Below are positions 36,559-45,089 of a stretch of DNA of 64,000 bases, in pieces. The stretch is from assembly GCF_014653575.1 (NCBI RefSeq), contig NZ_BNAQ01000010.1:1-64000 (forward strand). The letters run 5' to 3'. Position 1 is the stretch's first letter. Every line of letters starts with the position of its first letter. This DNA comes from Sphingomonas glacialis. GTDB taxonomy: Bacteria; Pseudomonadota; Alphaproteobacteria; Sphingomonadales; Sphingomonadaceae. The notes under the pieces were generated by a model. It saw only the letters and a list, made by a program, of their open reading frames with translations, was not told where the DNA came from and did no database searches. The position numbers and the translations under genes were made by a program.

Positions 36559-37236
36559 TCACGCCTCCGGGTCAGAGCGGTAGTTGACGACCTGGAAGCC
36601 GAGCGGATTGATGTTTCGATCCTTTTCGTGCTCCGGCGCCGTGGTGTATTTGAAGGTCATGATCGCGTTCCAATTCTGCGCGACCGGCGTGTTTTGACCG
36701 AAATTGATAATCTTGGTGTAGCGGACCTGCGCGACCGTCGGGCTCAGGAAGCTGATCGACCGGATCGCGATCGAGACGTACCCTTTGTCGCTATAGATAT
36801 TGGAGGGCGCGTTCTTGTTGCCCGACTGGACGCTGTTCAGGTAGCGCCCGCTCTCGGCCTGATCGCTCATCAGCATTACGGCGTAGGCGTTCTCGCGGGC
36901 GGCATCGTTCAGCCAGCCCTCGCGCAACCGCACATATTGCGAGATGAAGTAGCGGTTGACCGCATCCTCGTAGGTCCGCGCCTGCGGGCCCTTGAGGGCT
37001 GTCACGACCTCCGTTTCGCCGGAGGTCTTATCGACCCGGATCACATAGGGTTCGACGGTCTTCAACGGTGCCAGCATTGCGACCGCGCCGACCGACACCA
37101 CCGCAAGAGCGCAAGCGCCTGTCGCGATGCCCCAGGCGAGGCGCTTCGACTGGATCGCCGCGCGCATCCGGTCGTATTCCCACGTCCGAGACGTCTCGAA
37201 GTATTTCTCTTTATCTTCGACCTTCACCGCGCCCAT
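36559..37236 (-). CDS. virB8: T4SS inner-membrane protein VirB8
   Basis: 225 residues. A short cytoplasmic N-terminus with RTWEYDRMRAAIQSKRLAW, one helix (ALAVVSVGAVAMLAPL), then the NTF2-like periplasmic domain (EPYVIRVDKTSGETEVVTAL, AVNRYFISQYVRLREGW, ITF-like MTFKYT end). VirB8 is an assembly factor contacting VirB9 and VirB10. 2 bp after the virB9 start in the operon. Confidence 0.92.
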   Translation of the reverse strand: MGAVKVEDKEKYFETSRTWEYDRMRAAIQSKRLAWGIATGACALAVVSVGAVAMLAPLKTVEPYVIRVDKTSGETEVVTALKGPQARTYEDAVNRYFISQYVRLREGWLNDAARENAYAVMLMSDQAESGRYLNSVQSGNKNAPSNIYSDKGYVSIAIRSISFLSPTVAQVRYTKIINFGQNTPVAQNWNAIMTFKYTTAPEHEKDRNINPLGFQVVNYRSDPEA

Positions 37237-37249
37237 CGCGTCGATCCCT

Positions 37250-37603
37250 TCAGCACGAGAAGTAGGTAGGCGCAGCGTCCCGCAGGGACTTACGCGGTGC
37301 CGATCGCGGCACGTTCATGGCGCCCGGTCCCGATGGCGCCGAGCCGGTGCTCCCGGCGCCGGGAGCAAGATCAGGGGACGGCGCGGGTGCCGGAGACACC
37401 GCGCCTGTTGGCGGAGCTACCATCGACTGCCCCGCGCCTTGCTGCGATGCCGGTAAGGGCACCGGCAGGCTCGGAAGAATGGAGCCGTAGAGGTTCGCCG
37501 GACGGCGATGCTTGCCATCACAGACGGCAGGCGGCTTGATGTGAGTCCCGGCGCAGCCGCTAAGTGCGAGCGCACCTAACGCTACGAGAGTAAGCCTTTT
37601 CAT
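37250..37603 (-). CDS. T4SS-associated lipoprotein (VirB7 position)
   Basis: 117 residues. Lipoprotein signal LTLVALGALALSGC with the lipidated Cys at about 16, then a Pro/Ala/Gly-rich region and a conserved-looking C-terminus RKSLRDAAPTYFSC. It sits between virB6 and virB8, the VirB7 place, but is longer than classical VirB7 (about 50). It could attach to the outer-membrane core complex. ATG 37603 is chosen because the lipoprotein signal starts there; the frame opens at 37657. Confidence 0.7.
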   Translation of the reverse strand: MKRLTLVALGALALSGCAGTHIKPPAVCDGKHRRPANLYGSILPSLPVPLPASQQGAGQSMVAPPTGAVSPAPAPSPDLAPGAGSTGSAPSGPGAMNVPRSAPRKSLRDAAPTYFSC

Positions 37604-37666
37604 ACGGTCTCCGTTGGTATCGTTCCGCGCTGGCGGCTTTCGAAGTTGATGGGTCAAAGACGTTGC

Positions 37667-38734
37667 TCAGGCTCCTCGGCCCGAGCGCGACGCCGAGCCC
37701 CCGGTAGTTCCCGAATTCGCGGGCTGCCGAGGTTGCTGGGTCGCGCGGCGGAACATGAGACGGTTGGTCAACATGTTCGCGCCTGTTTGCAGGAAGCCGT
37801 GTCCGCCCGAGGATGCCCCGCCCGCAATGCCTGCGGCGATCGCAGGCGACTGGAAGAAGAAGATCGTTCCGACAATGTAGATCGCGCAGCACGCCAGCGT
37901 TGCCACGATCATTACGCCCGCTTTCAGCGTGATGTAGCTGTTCTCCATGACGAGGAAGGACGACCCGTCAGCGGGGATGGAGCCCATAATGCCATCCATC
38001 GTCGCCTCTTGCAGTCCGACGATGAACTTCGTCATGATCGCCATAACGACCATCAGCAGAATGAAATTGACCGTCTGCTTCAGCCAGCCATCGAACAGCC
38101 AGCGTGACGAATTGAAAAGCAATGAGGCAAGCGCGAGCGGCGCGAGAGCTACGCATATTGCTACCGATAGCTTCGCGAATATAACGATACAGAAGCCGAT
38201 GCACGCCGACAGAAAGGCAAAAACATAGAGTATGAAGACGCACAGATAGGTGATGAGGGTTGCCCCTAACTGGATCACTGGTGTGCGAAAGTCGGTAAAT
38301 CCCTTCTGCTCTTGCGACTGAACCTGCACGTTTGCAGCAATCAACTTGCCCGATAGTTTGCCCGTATCAGAGACATACGTGTCGAAGGTGGTGCCCGGAT
38401 TAGTGACTGGCGTACCTGACCCAGCGGCGATGATCTCGTTCGGCAGATTCGTGACCACATTGACGACGAAGGCCGAGTACCCGACCGCGCTGGCGGCAGC
38501 GAGGGCGAACCCGACTTTACCCGCCTGGAACACCAGCTCGCGAAGCGGCGCCTGGATGGCGCCCCGAAGCACGGCAAAGCCGAGCAGCAGGAAGTAGATA
38601 GTCGCCGCGAGCGCCAACGGCGCTGCGACAAAGCTCACCAGTCCCGACCCGAAACTCGCGACGGCCGTCGTTATGGCGGTCTCGACATACGTATACATCG
38701 TCGTGAAGAGCGTCATGAGATTGGGTGCGGGCAT
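37667..38734 (-). CDS. virB6: T4SS inner-membrane channel protein VirB6 (TrbL)
   Basis: 355 residues with about six membrane segments: SFVAAPLALAATIYFLLLGF, VGFALAAASAVGYSAFVVNVV, LITYLCVFILYVFAFLSACI, LSVAICVALAPLALASLLF, NFILLMVVMAIMTKFIVGL and ITLKAGVMIVATLACCAIYI. The C-terminal tail is Gly/Ser/Arg-rich. TrbL/VirB6 proteins form the polytopic part of the substrate path. Confidence 0.88.
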   Translation of the reverse strand: MPAPNLMTLFTTMYTYVETAITTAVASFGSGLVSFVAAPLALAATIYFLLLGFAVLRGAIQAPLRELVFQAGKVGFALAAASAVGYSAFVVNVVTNLPNEIIAAGSGTPVTNPGTTFDTYVSDTGKLSGKLIAANVQVQSQEQKGFTDFRTPVIQLGATLITYLCVFILYVFAFLSACIGFCIVIFAKLSVAICVALAPLALASLLFNSSRWLFDGWLKQTVNFILLMVVMAIMTKFIVGLQEATMDGIMGSIPADGSSFLVMENSYITLKAGVMIVATLACCAIYIVGTIFFFQSPAIAAGIAGGASSGGHGFLQTGANMLTNRLMFRRATQQPRQPANSGTTGGSASRSGRGA

Positions 38735-38775
38735 CGTGTCGGGTTCCGATCTTCAACGATCCATACTCAGCGGCT

Positions 38776-39060
38776 TTATTTCTTTCTGCGAGTGTTCTGA
38801 TCGAAGAAGTCGGCCTCTTCGTTTCCTACCTTAGTTACCGCGAGTGATCGGGCGGCTTCGCGGGTAGTGAAGCAGAGGTTGTCCTTCTGATCAGCCGGAA
38901 GATGACTATAATCGCTTGTGTTGCACTTCGCCTGCCACTCAGAAAGCAGCTGAGGGTTCGCCATCAGCTCCTTGGTCGTAGGCACCGCAACATCTTGCTT
39001 TTGCTGGCACCCACAAACGACGAGCAGGGCACAGAGGGAGAATATCTTGCGCATCATCAC
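38776..39060 (-). CDS. eexN: EexN-family entry-exclusion lipoprotein
   Basis: 94 residues. Lipoprotein signal FSLCALLVVCGC, then the family pattern TKELMANPQLLSEWQAKCNT, DYSHLPADQKDNLCFTTREA. EexN proteins block entry of the same plasmid into a cell that already has it. It overlaps the stop of virB5 by 4 bp and lies between virB5 and virB6, its usual place. Confidence 0.85.
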   Translation of the reverse strand: MMMRKIFSLCALLVVCGCQQKQDVAVPTTKELMANPQLLSEWQAKCNTSDYSHLPADQKDNLCFTTREAARSLAVTKVGNEEADFFDQNTRRKK

Positions 39061-39779
39061 TTCCTGATTGTGTTGGCCTCGAAAAACGCTGCCTCATCCC
39101 GGCCGGCAGCGACCTGTGAGGCACTTATCTGCAAGTTCGCCTGACCAGCCTGCGACATCTGGATCGCCTGCATCTTGAGCATGTCGTTCTGGAGCTGCGC
39201 CTGCTCGACCGTGATCCGCGCTTGCAGATCCATCACGTCCTTGGGATCCTTGGCGCTGGAGAGTTGCTCGCGGAGCTGATCGAGGCCCTGCATCCGCGTC
39301 TGGGTGATGCTGAGCGTGTTCTGTCCTAGCGCGGCAGTGGCCGCGGAAGAGCCGGTCGCGTCCTTCAGCGCCTGAGCATAGGCCGCGTCTACGGTCGAGC
39401 CAGTCGACGAAAGCCCGTATTTCGACTGCATACTCGTCGCCAGTGAACTGAGCGAACCGAGCTTCGTCAGATCGCCGCTCAACAAGGTCGAGGCATCGAT
39501 CGTCGTATTTGGCAGGATGTTGCGGACCTGCGAATTGAGGAGCTGCGGCGCGATGGTGTTCACGTTAGTCAGCTTCGACAACGAGTTGAATGTGTTCGTC
39601 GCCTGCGTGATCTGTTGCTCGCCCTGCTGGATCATCGTGGCGGTGTGCTGCACCGTCGCGAGCGCCTGAAGGTAGCTCGAGGAGTCGAACACAGGGATGC
39701 CCTGGGCCCAGGCCGGCGACGCGAAGGCGGCGAGCGCAACAGGCGCGCTCGCGAACATGATGATGCGCTTGAACGACAT
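39057..39779 (-). CDS. virB5: T4SS pilus protein VirB5
   Basis: 240 residues. Signal peptide (IIMFASAPVALAAFASPAWA), then a helical protein: VQHTATMIQQGEQQITQATN, TRMQGLDQLREQLSSAKDPK, VMDLQARITVEQAQLQNDML. This matches VirB5/TraC minor pilin proteins at the pilus tip. ATG 39779 is used because the signal peptide follows; a longer frame to 39848 overlaps virB4. Confidence 0.88.
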   Translation of the reverse strand: MSFKRIIMFASAPVALAAFASPAWAQGIPVFDSSSYLQALATVQHTATMIQQGEQQITQATNTFNSLSKLTNVNTIAPQLLNSQVRNILPNTTIDASTLLSGDLTKLGSLSSLATSMQSKYGLSSTGSTVDAAYAQALKDATGSSAATAALGQNTLSITQTRMQGLDQLREQLSSAKDPKDVMDLQARITVEQAQLQNDMLKMQAIQMSQAGQANLQISASQVAAGRDEAAFFEANTIRK

Positions 39780-39780
39780 G

Positions 39781-42147
39781 TCAGCTTCTCCTTTGGTTGG
39801 CATAGAAGTGCGGCAGCCACGCCGCGGGATCGGTGCCCGCACGGGCAATGGCCTCCTCCATGGCGACGAGCGTTTCCTCGCGGCCAGAAAGCACTTTCAA
39901 CTCGTTGGGCATCTCGCCGAGGTCGAGCTTGGCGACGATCGACGTGTGGCCCTGCTTCACCAGAAACGTCCGGCTTTCCGGCGTCAGATCCTCACGGATC
40001 AGCCGGTACTCGGCGTCCGTCAGACCAAGCCCATCGCAATAGTCCGACCGCTTGGCTTCCGAGTTTGGCAGGAGGATCTTGGTCGCCGACTGTTCGATAA
40101 TCGAGTGCGCGATCGGCGAGCGCAGCGCGTCAGCCGGCGACTGCGTCCCGAACACCATGAAGGCGTTGCGCTTACGGAAGGTCTTGAGCCCGTCCTGCGC
40201 GAAGGCGCGGAAAGCCTCGTCCTCCAACGCCTTCCAGAACTCGTCGACGTCGACCACGACACGCTGGCCGTTCAGCAGCTCGTCGACGCGGTGGAAGAGG
40301 TAGAGCATCGTGGGTGTACGGATCTCCGGGTTCTCTAGGAAATCCGTCATGTCGAAGCCGACGAATCGCGCCGCCATCGACACCTCATCTGCCGGGCCAT
40401 CGAACGCCCAACCAAGCGGCCCGCCCAGACACCAGCGTTCGAGACGCGCACCGACGCCCTCGGCATCAGAATAGCCCAGCATTTCGCGCAGCGCACTGAA
40501 CGACCGCGACGGCGCCGGCAGGCGCATCACCGCCTCGATACCCTCGTCGATCATCCTCTCCTCGGCGACGCTCAACGGCCGGTGTTCCCGCCGCACCAGC
40601 ACGCGGATGAACTGCCGGAGGAAGGCGATGTTGGCGGGGGTAGGCGAGAGACCCTTTAGCGGCGCAAATCCGGTCGGCTCGCCGTTTCGCAACGCGAGGT
40701 AGGTCCCGCCGCAGGCGCGCACGAAAATCTCCGCGCCGCGGTCCTTGTCGAAGAAGACCTGCTTGGCGCCGGTCTTCTCAAGCTGCGCCTGCAGGAAGTT
40801 CTGCAGCACGGTCTTGCCGCCGCCCGTCGGTCCGATGATGAGCGTGTGGCCGATGTCGGCGCGGTGGAAATTGAACCAGAAGGAGGAGCCGGCGCGCGTC
40901 TTGAGCAGCGTGACCGCCTCGCCCCAATGGTTCCCGGACTTACGCCCTGCAGGGAAGGTGTAGAACGGGCTCAGCGCCGCGAAATTGCGCGTGTTGATAA
41001 CCGCCGGTCGCGCCCGCATCTTGAAGTTGCCGGGAAGCTGCGCCCAGAACGCGGCTTCCAGCGCCACGTCCTCGCGCGCCATAACCATGCCGGTATCGGC
41101 CGCGGCCGATCGCGCAATGGACAGGCGCTCCAGCAACCGCTTCGGGTTCTCGTCGATCACCGCGATCGACAGGTGATGCTCACCCATCGCGAAGCGGTTC
41201 GCCATCAGATCGTCCACGCCGTCGAGCAGCTCTTCGGCCTGGCTGACGCCGGCGTCGTCGGACGACACCATCTGCTTATACTTCTTGGTGAATCGCTCGC
41301 TCGCGACCGACTTTACCAAGGGCGCGAAACTTTGCGTCAGCACAAACGGGAAATTGAGCGTCAGCAGGCTGTTAAATTGTCCGGTCCGCGTTGACGCGAC
41401 ATACTCGCGCACACCGAACATACCAAGGTAATGCGACTTGTGGGGCAGCCGGATCTCCGCCGCCTCGCGCCCGAACACCACCCGCGACGTGTAGAGCGCC
41501 TGGCCCAACCGACCATCGAGCAACGGCACGCGGATGCGGTCGCCAGTCAGGATGAAGTGCAGCACCTCCATCGGCCGCGAGAACATCACGCCTTCACGCT
41601 CATAGAGCGACAGCGGCTCGGGCGAGACATCGGCGAGGAGGGATTCAAAGTCGCGACACTTGTCCGCCATGATGGTCAGCGCGCGGTCATCGACCTCGCC
41701 GCTCGCGTTCCGCTTCGCAAACAGCTTCAAGACCTGGTCGCCGGCCATCTGCGACGGACGTACGAGAATCGTGACGTAGAACTCGTTGTGGTAGAGAACC
41801 TTCTCCCTCAGCGTCTCGGCGTAGCGTTCCTGCAAGCCGCGAGCGAAGTCCGAGTGAAACTCTCCTTCAAGGAGCGGATCGGTCGCCGTCCGAACAAGGT
41901 GCGTCCAGAGCGCAACGCGATCGTCTCCGATCGAGCGCCACGCAATGTTGAGCTTGTTATGCCACGTGTTGAGATCGCCAATGTCGCTGGTTTCGAACGG
42001 CCGGCCATCGACACGGTACATGCGCATGACCGAGCCGTCTTCAAGAGCAACCAACGTGTCGTCGACGTGCCGCGTGTAAGGGATGAACTTGATGTCATCC
42101 GCCTCCCGAACCGCGATCTTCTTATGCTTCAGCTTGAACTCAGTCAT
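39781..42147 (-). CDS. virB4: T4SS ATPase VirB4
   Basis: 788 residues. The CagE/TrbE N-terminal domain is followed by an ATPase domain with Walker A IIGPTGGGKTVLQNF (about 437) and Walker B RVVVDVDEFWKALED, plus the VFGTQSPADALRS segment. It energises pilus assembly at the inner membrane. Its start overlaps the virB3 stop by 8 bp. Confidence 0.93.
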   Translation of the reverse strand: MTEFKLKHKKIAVREADDIKFIPYTRHVDDTLVALEDGSVMRMYRVDGRPFETSDIGDLNTWHNKLNIAWRSIGDDRVALWTHLVRTATDPLLEGEFHSDFARGLQERYAETLREKVLYHNEFYVTILVRPSQMAGDQVLKLFAKRNASGEVDDRALTIMADKCRDFESLLADVSPEPLSLYEREGVMFSRPMEVLHFILTGDRIRVPLLDGRLGQALYTSRVVFGREAAEIRLPHKSHYLGMFGVREYVASTRTGQFNSLLTLNFPFVLTQSFAPLVKSVASERFTKKYKQMVSSDDAGVSQAEELLDGVDDLMANRFAMGEHHLSIAVIDENPKRLLERLSIARSAAADTGMVMAREDVALEAAFWAQLPGNFKMRARPAVINTRNFAALSPFYTFPAGRKSGNHWGEAVTLLKTRAGSSFWFNFHRADIGHTLIIGPTGGGKTVLQNFLQAQLEKTGAKQVFFDKDRGAEIFVRACGGTYLALRNGEPTGFAPLKGLSPTPANIAFLRQFIRVLVRREHRPLSVAEERMIDEGIEAVMRLPAPSRSFSALREMLGYSDAEGVGARLERWCLGGPLGWAFDGPADEVSMAARFVGFDMTDFLENPEIRTPTMLYLFHRVDELLNGQRVVVDVDEFWKALEDEAFRAFAQDGLKTFRKRNAFMVFGTQSPADALRSPIAHSIIEQSATKILLPNSEAKRSDYCDGLGLTDAEYRLIREDLTPESRTFLVKQGHTSIVAKLDLGEMPNELKVLSGREETLVAMEEAIARAGTDPAAWLPHFYANQRRS

Positions 42148-42475
42148 TGCCGAACTGCTTCCGCTTCACGCCTTTGGAGAGGCGGACGGGAGAGTAGCTC
42201 CCGCCCCCCCAGAACTTGCGGTTTTTGGACAGGAAGCCGGTCTGGAACCACAGGCCCCACAACCGAAACGCATTGAAGTCGTAATGCGCGATCATACGCG
42301 CCGGGAAGTAGAGCGCCCCGAACAGGGCCAGGGGGTAGAAGGGATTATGCATCACCCCCCAGAACACCATGCAGACCATGATGATCGGCAGGATTGCCTC
42401 GAGCGGCAATCCCATGAAAACCGATGGCCTAGTCAGGGCGAGGAAGACCTTATCCTCGGCGAGCTTGTCCTCCAT
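42140..42475 (-). CDS. virB3: T4SS protein VirB3
   Basis: 111 residues: VFLALTRPSVFMGLPLEAIL (typical VirB3 beginning with TRPxxxxGxP), a second helix (FYPLALFGALYFPARMIAHY), then a short soluble tail with WGGGSYSPVR. Inner-membrane partner of VirB4. It starts 2 bp after the virB2 stop. Confidence 0.88.
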   Translation of the reverse strand: MEDKLAEDKVFLALTRPSVFMGLPLEAILPIIMVCMVFWGVMHNPFYPLALFGALYFPARMIAHYDFNAFRLWGLWFQTGFLSKNRKFWGGGSYSPVRLSKGVKRKQFGND

Positions 42476-42476
42476 C

Positions 42477-42797
42477 TCAGCTACCCGTTCCGCCCATCCA
42501 GGTGATGATGGTGGTCGCCGAGAAGATGATGCCGATACCGATCAGCACCGTCACCGCGCGACCCCAATCCATCCGGCCCGTCAGCTTGGCGTAGCCGACC
42601 GCCATGATCGCGATCACACCCACGACCGAGGCGACCGTGGTCATCCACGTCTTGATCGTGCCGAGGCCGGTCTCGATTGAAGTCTGTGCGACTGCGGGCT
42701 GCGCGATCGCGATCAGGGCAAGCGCGCCGGCGAAGCCGACGACCTGCCGAGCACGGGCGTCCGACATCAACCGGCCCATTTCCGTAGTGAACTTCAT
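42477..42797 (-). CDS. virB2: T4SS major pilin VirB2 (TrbC)
   Basis: 106 residues from ATG 42797 (110 from 42809). Signal sequence (VVGFAGALALIAIAQPAVAQ), then two hydrophobic helices (TVASVVGVIAIMAVGYAKLT, AVTVLIGIGIIFSATTIITW) with a short basic turn, as in VirB2/TrbC prepilins. Confidence 0.88.
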   Translation of the reverse strand: MKFTTEMGRLMSDARARQVVGFAGALALIAIAQPAVAQTSIETGLGTIKTWMTTVASVVGVIAIMAVGYAKLTGRMDWGRAVTVLIGIGIIFSATTIITWMGGTGS

Positions 42798-42817
42798 ACG
42801 ACTCTCCATGGCTTGGG

Positions 42818-44182
42818 TTACCTCTCCAGGTCGGGGGTGCGCTGGAGTGGTTCGATTTGCCGCACTGGCGTTGGCTCACGCACCGAGACATCAAGGCCGC
42901 GCCGGAGCACGTCCGAGATCATTTGACGGCTCTCGAGGGTGGCGGCCGTCACGCGGCTCGCATCACCATCGAATGCCTGATTGAGATGCGTTTCCATGGT
43001 CGCCTGCGCTGCGAGTGCATTGGCGAGCCTGGGCTCGGCGGAGACCTGCTCAGCCGAGCCGTGTAGAAACAGCTCCGCTAGATCTTCGCTCTCATGCCGA
43101 CGTTCGGCTGCGGCGTCGTGCTCGCGCTTTTCGCGGACGATCTGCGGCTCGAAGGCGGGCTCCCGCTCCGGCGCGCGCGTCGATTCAGCGACTTGCGCGT
43201 CTTCACGGGTCCCGACCAATTCATCGGCCGCGGTGAGGCCCGCCCCATCTTTGGCGACGTCGTGCCCATTTTGAGCGGAGCGAACGAGGTAGACCGCGTC
43301 CGCAACCTCGTTATCCCACGCGCCGTCACGCGCCATCTGCCGGAGATCGTCGGGGTCGTATCCCGACTTCGAGAAGGAGCTGACTAACGTCGGGCTTTCC
43401 AGCGCCCGCTCCAGCGCGCCATCAAGCGCCTCTCGGTTCCGGTCGAGGCGCTCGTACTGAAACTCGCGCTCCATCGGGTCTAGCCCCGCGCGCACGTTCT
43501 TGGTGAGCGCCTTGCGGTCTTGGGTGAAGGCGCTCAGCGTCAGCAGCAGTCGGCGATCGCTGTCCGACAGCTCCGCGCCGTTGCTCGCCGTCGCGCGATC
43601 CTGCGGATCTGCGACGCGATCGGGATCGACCGGCCTCGCAGCAACTATCAGCTCACCAACCTCAACCGCGGGTTTCGGCACCGCTTGCTCAGGCGTGGGC
43701 GCCGGTGCGACTTGCTCGGGCACGGGAGTCGGTGCTTCAGGCGCTCCGCGATCGCGACGCGTCGCGTCGGAGCGGCGCAACTCTTTCATACGGGCCTGTT
43801 CGCCGAACTCGGGCTCATAGCCATGGACCGTCAAACCCTCGCGCGAACCTGCCGCCCACACGGCTTTGCGAAACTCGGGCGATCCATCGACGTCGATGCC
43901 CTCCCAGCCATTGTGCTTGGCGATCTTGACCAGCGCGGCGATCGTCTCCGGATTCTCGTTGCGCGCAACGATCCGGTCGCCATTCCCCCCGATCTCGATC
44001 GAGGGGATGTCGCGATCCTTGGGCAGGAACATACCGACACGACGCTCGCTGCCGTCGGTCCGCTCGATTACCCGAACCTGGTACTGCGACGCCAGATCGA
44101 GCGGCAGTTGGAAATTGGACGGCTGCTCGGCAGTCGTCTCGGGATCGCGGCCGCCCCGCGTGGCGGTGTTCTCGGCGCTCAC
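42818..44182 (-). CDS. LPD7-domain protein in the conjugation operon
   Basis: 454 residues. An LPD7-type domain (about 20-130) is seen in DIPSIEIGGNGDRIVARNEN, PETIAALVKIAKHNGWEGID and GSPEFRKAVWAAGSREGL. The rest is Pro-rich, then charged and helical, without catalytic motifs. LPD7 is usually found at the C-terminus of relaxases and other polyvalent proteins; here it stands alone between virB1 and virB2. It may be a DNA-transfer accessory or a secreted effector; this is inference. Start overlaps the virB1 stop (ATGA). Confidence 0.75.
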   Translation of the reverse strand: MSAENTATRGGRDPETTAEQPSNFQLPLDLASQYQVRVIERTDGSERRVGMFLPKDRDIPSIEIGGNGDRIVARNENPETIAALVKIAKHNGWEGIDVDGSPEFRKAVWAAGSREGLTVHGYEPEFGEQARMKELRRSDATRRDRGAPEAPTPVPEQVAPAPTPEQAVPKPAVEVGELIVAARPVDPDRVADPQDRATASNGAELSDSDRRLLLTLSAFTQDRKALTKNVRAGLDPMEREFQYERLDRNREALDGALERALESPTLVSSFSKSGYDPDDLRQMARDGAWDNEVADAVYLVRSAQNGHDVAKDGAGLTAADELVGTREDAQVAESTRAPEREPAFEPQIVREKREHDAAAERRHESEDLAELFLHGSAEQVSAEPRLANALAAQATMETHLNQAFDGDASRVTAATLESRQMISDVLRRGLDVSVREPTPVRQIEPLQRTPDLER

Positions 44183-44739
44183 TTGAACACCTCGACGGCG
44201 GTAGAAGCGATTTGCCCTACCACCCAGCTATCGCCCTGCGAGGGCGACGCGGGGATCGGGGGCGGCGCGGCAATCGAGCCCATGCCGCTCGCGGTCGACC
44301 AGACCCGGCCAACATAGCCGTTGCGGAAGCCGCGCGTCAGCGTGCCGGTGTTGTAGAGCGAATAGGTCGCCGAGATTGCGTCCAACCCGCTGTAGTGCCG
44401 GCTCGCCAGCCCGTAACCCTTTTGCAGCATTGAGGAGGCCAACCGCAGGTTCGTGCAGGGTTCGAACGCCTGCTCGACCGTGACGCCGAGCCGCGCGAAA
44501 TTGGCCGAGTTCACCTGGGCCAGCCCCACGTCGACCGTGTAGCCGGCTGCCATGTAGCGGCGCACCAGCGCGGCGCCTTCGGCGACCGTGCTGGCGCGCA
44601 CGCGCGGCCCGCGATTGACGTTGATCGACAGATCGTCGCCGCCACTTTCGGTCACAACCAGCGGCACCACCGCCTCGGTTGCGACTTCAGGCGCGCATTG
44701 CTGCGCGAGCACAGTGATGGCGGCGACAGCGTGGATCAT
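44179..44739 (-). CDS. virB1: lytic transglycosylase VirB1
   Basis: 186 residues. SLT-type fold: VPLVVTESGGDDLSINVNRG with the catalytic Glu at 31, then DVGLAQVNSANFARLGVTVE, AFEPCTNLRLASSMLQKGYG and AISATYSLYNTGTLTRGF. It opens the peptidoglycan for the secretion channel. The N-terminal helix (AAITVLAQQCAPEVA) can act as a signal peptide. Overlaps its neighbours on both sides by 4 bp. Confidence 0.9.
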   Translation of the reverse strand: MIHAVAAITVLAQQCAPEVATEAVVPLVVTESGGDDLSINVNRGPRVRASTVAEGAALVRRYMAAGYTVDVGLAQVNSANFARLGVTVEQAFEPCTNLRLASSMLQKGYGLASRHYSGLDAISATYSLYNTGTLTRGFRNGYVGRVWSTASGMGSIAAPPPIPASPSQGDSWVVGQIASTAVEVFK

Positions 44740-45089
44740 TGCTGCGTGACCGTCTGGTAGCGCGTATCGAGCGAATAGCGCGACGTGGTGCCGTCGGTCT
44801 GCGTCACGGTCATGATGTACCCGTGATTTGCCGACTTAGTTTTGATGCCGACCCCCGTGCAGGAGGGAAACCCACCGCCCGTCGCCAGCGCGTTCCAGAG
44901 TTTCGTGATTGGAGGCACGCACTCCGCGTACTTGGTGGGCGAGCCCGGAGTGGCGAGGCAGAGTACCACCTGGCACCCCCAATCCGAGGCGTAGGCGGGC
45001 CCTGGTCCCGCAACCGTGACTACGCCGGCCGCGCACAGCGCGAGCGCGCCCGTGCCGCCTCCCAGCTTGTTCATCAGACGTCCGATCAT
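44736..45089 (-). CDS. secreted Cys-containing TrbM-like conjugation protein
   Basis: 117 residues from ATG 45089. Signal peptide (TGALALCAAGVVTVAGPGPAYA), then DWGCQVVLCLATPGSPTKYAECVPPI with paired cysteines and FPSCTGVGIKT, which resemble the TrbM family (CxxxLC…EC.P…FxxC). Role in transfer unknown. ATG overlaps the M15 gene stop and is kept as start; the frame opens at 45140. Confidence 0.7.
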   Translation of the reverse strand: MIGRLMNKLGGGTGALALCAAGVVTVAGPGPAYASDWGCQVVLCLATPGSPTKYAECVPPITKLWNALATGGGFPSCTGVGIKTKSANHGYIMTVTQTDGTTSRYSLDTRYQTVTQQ

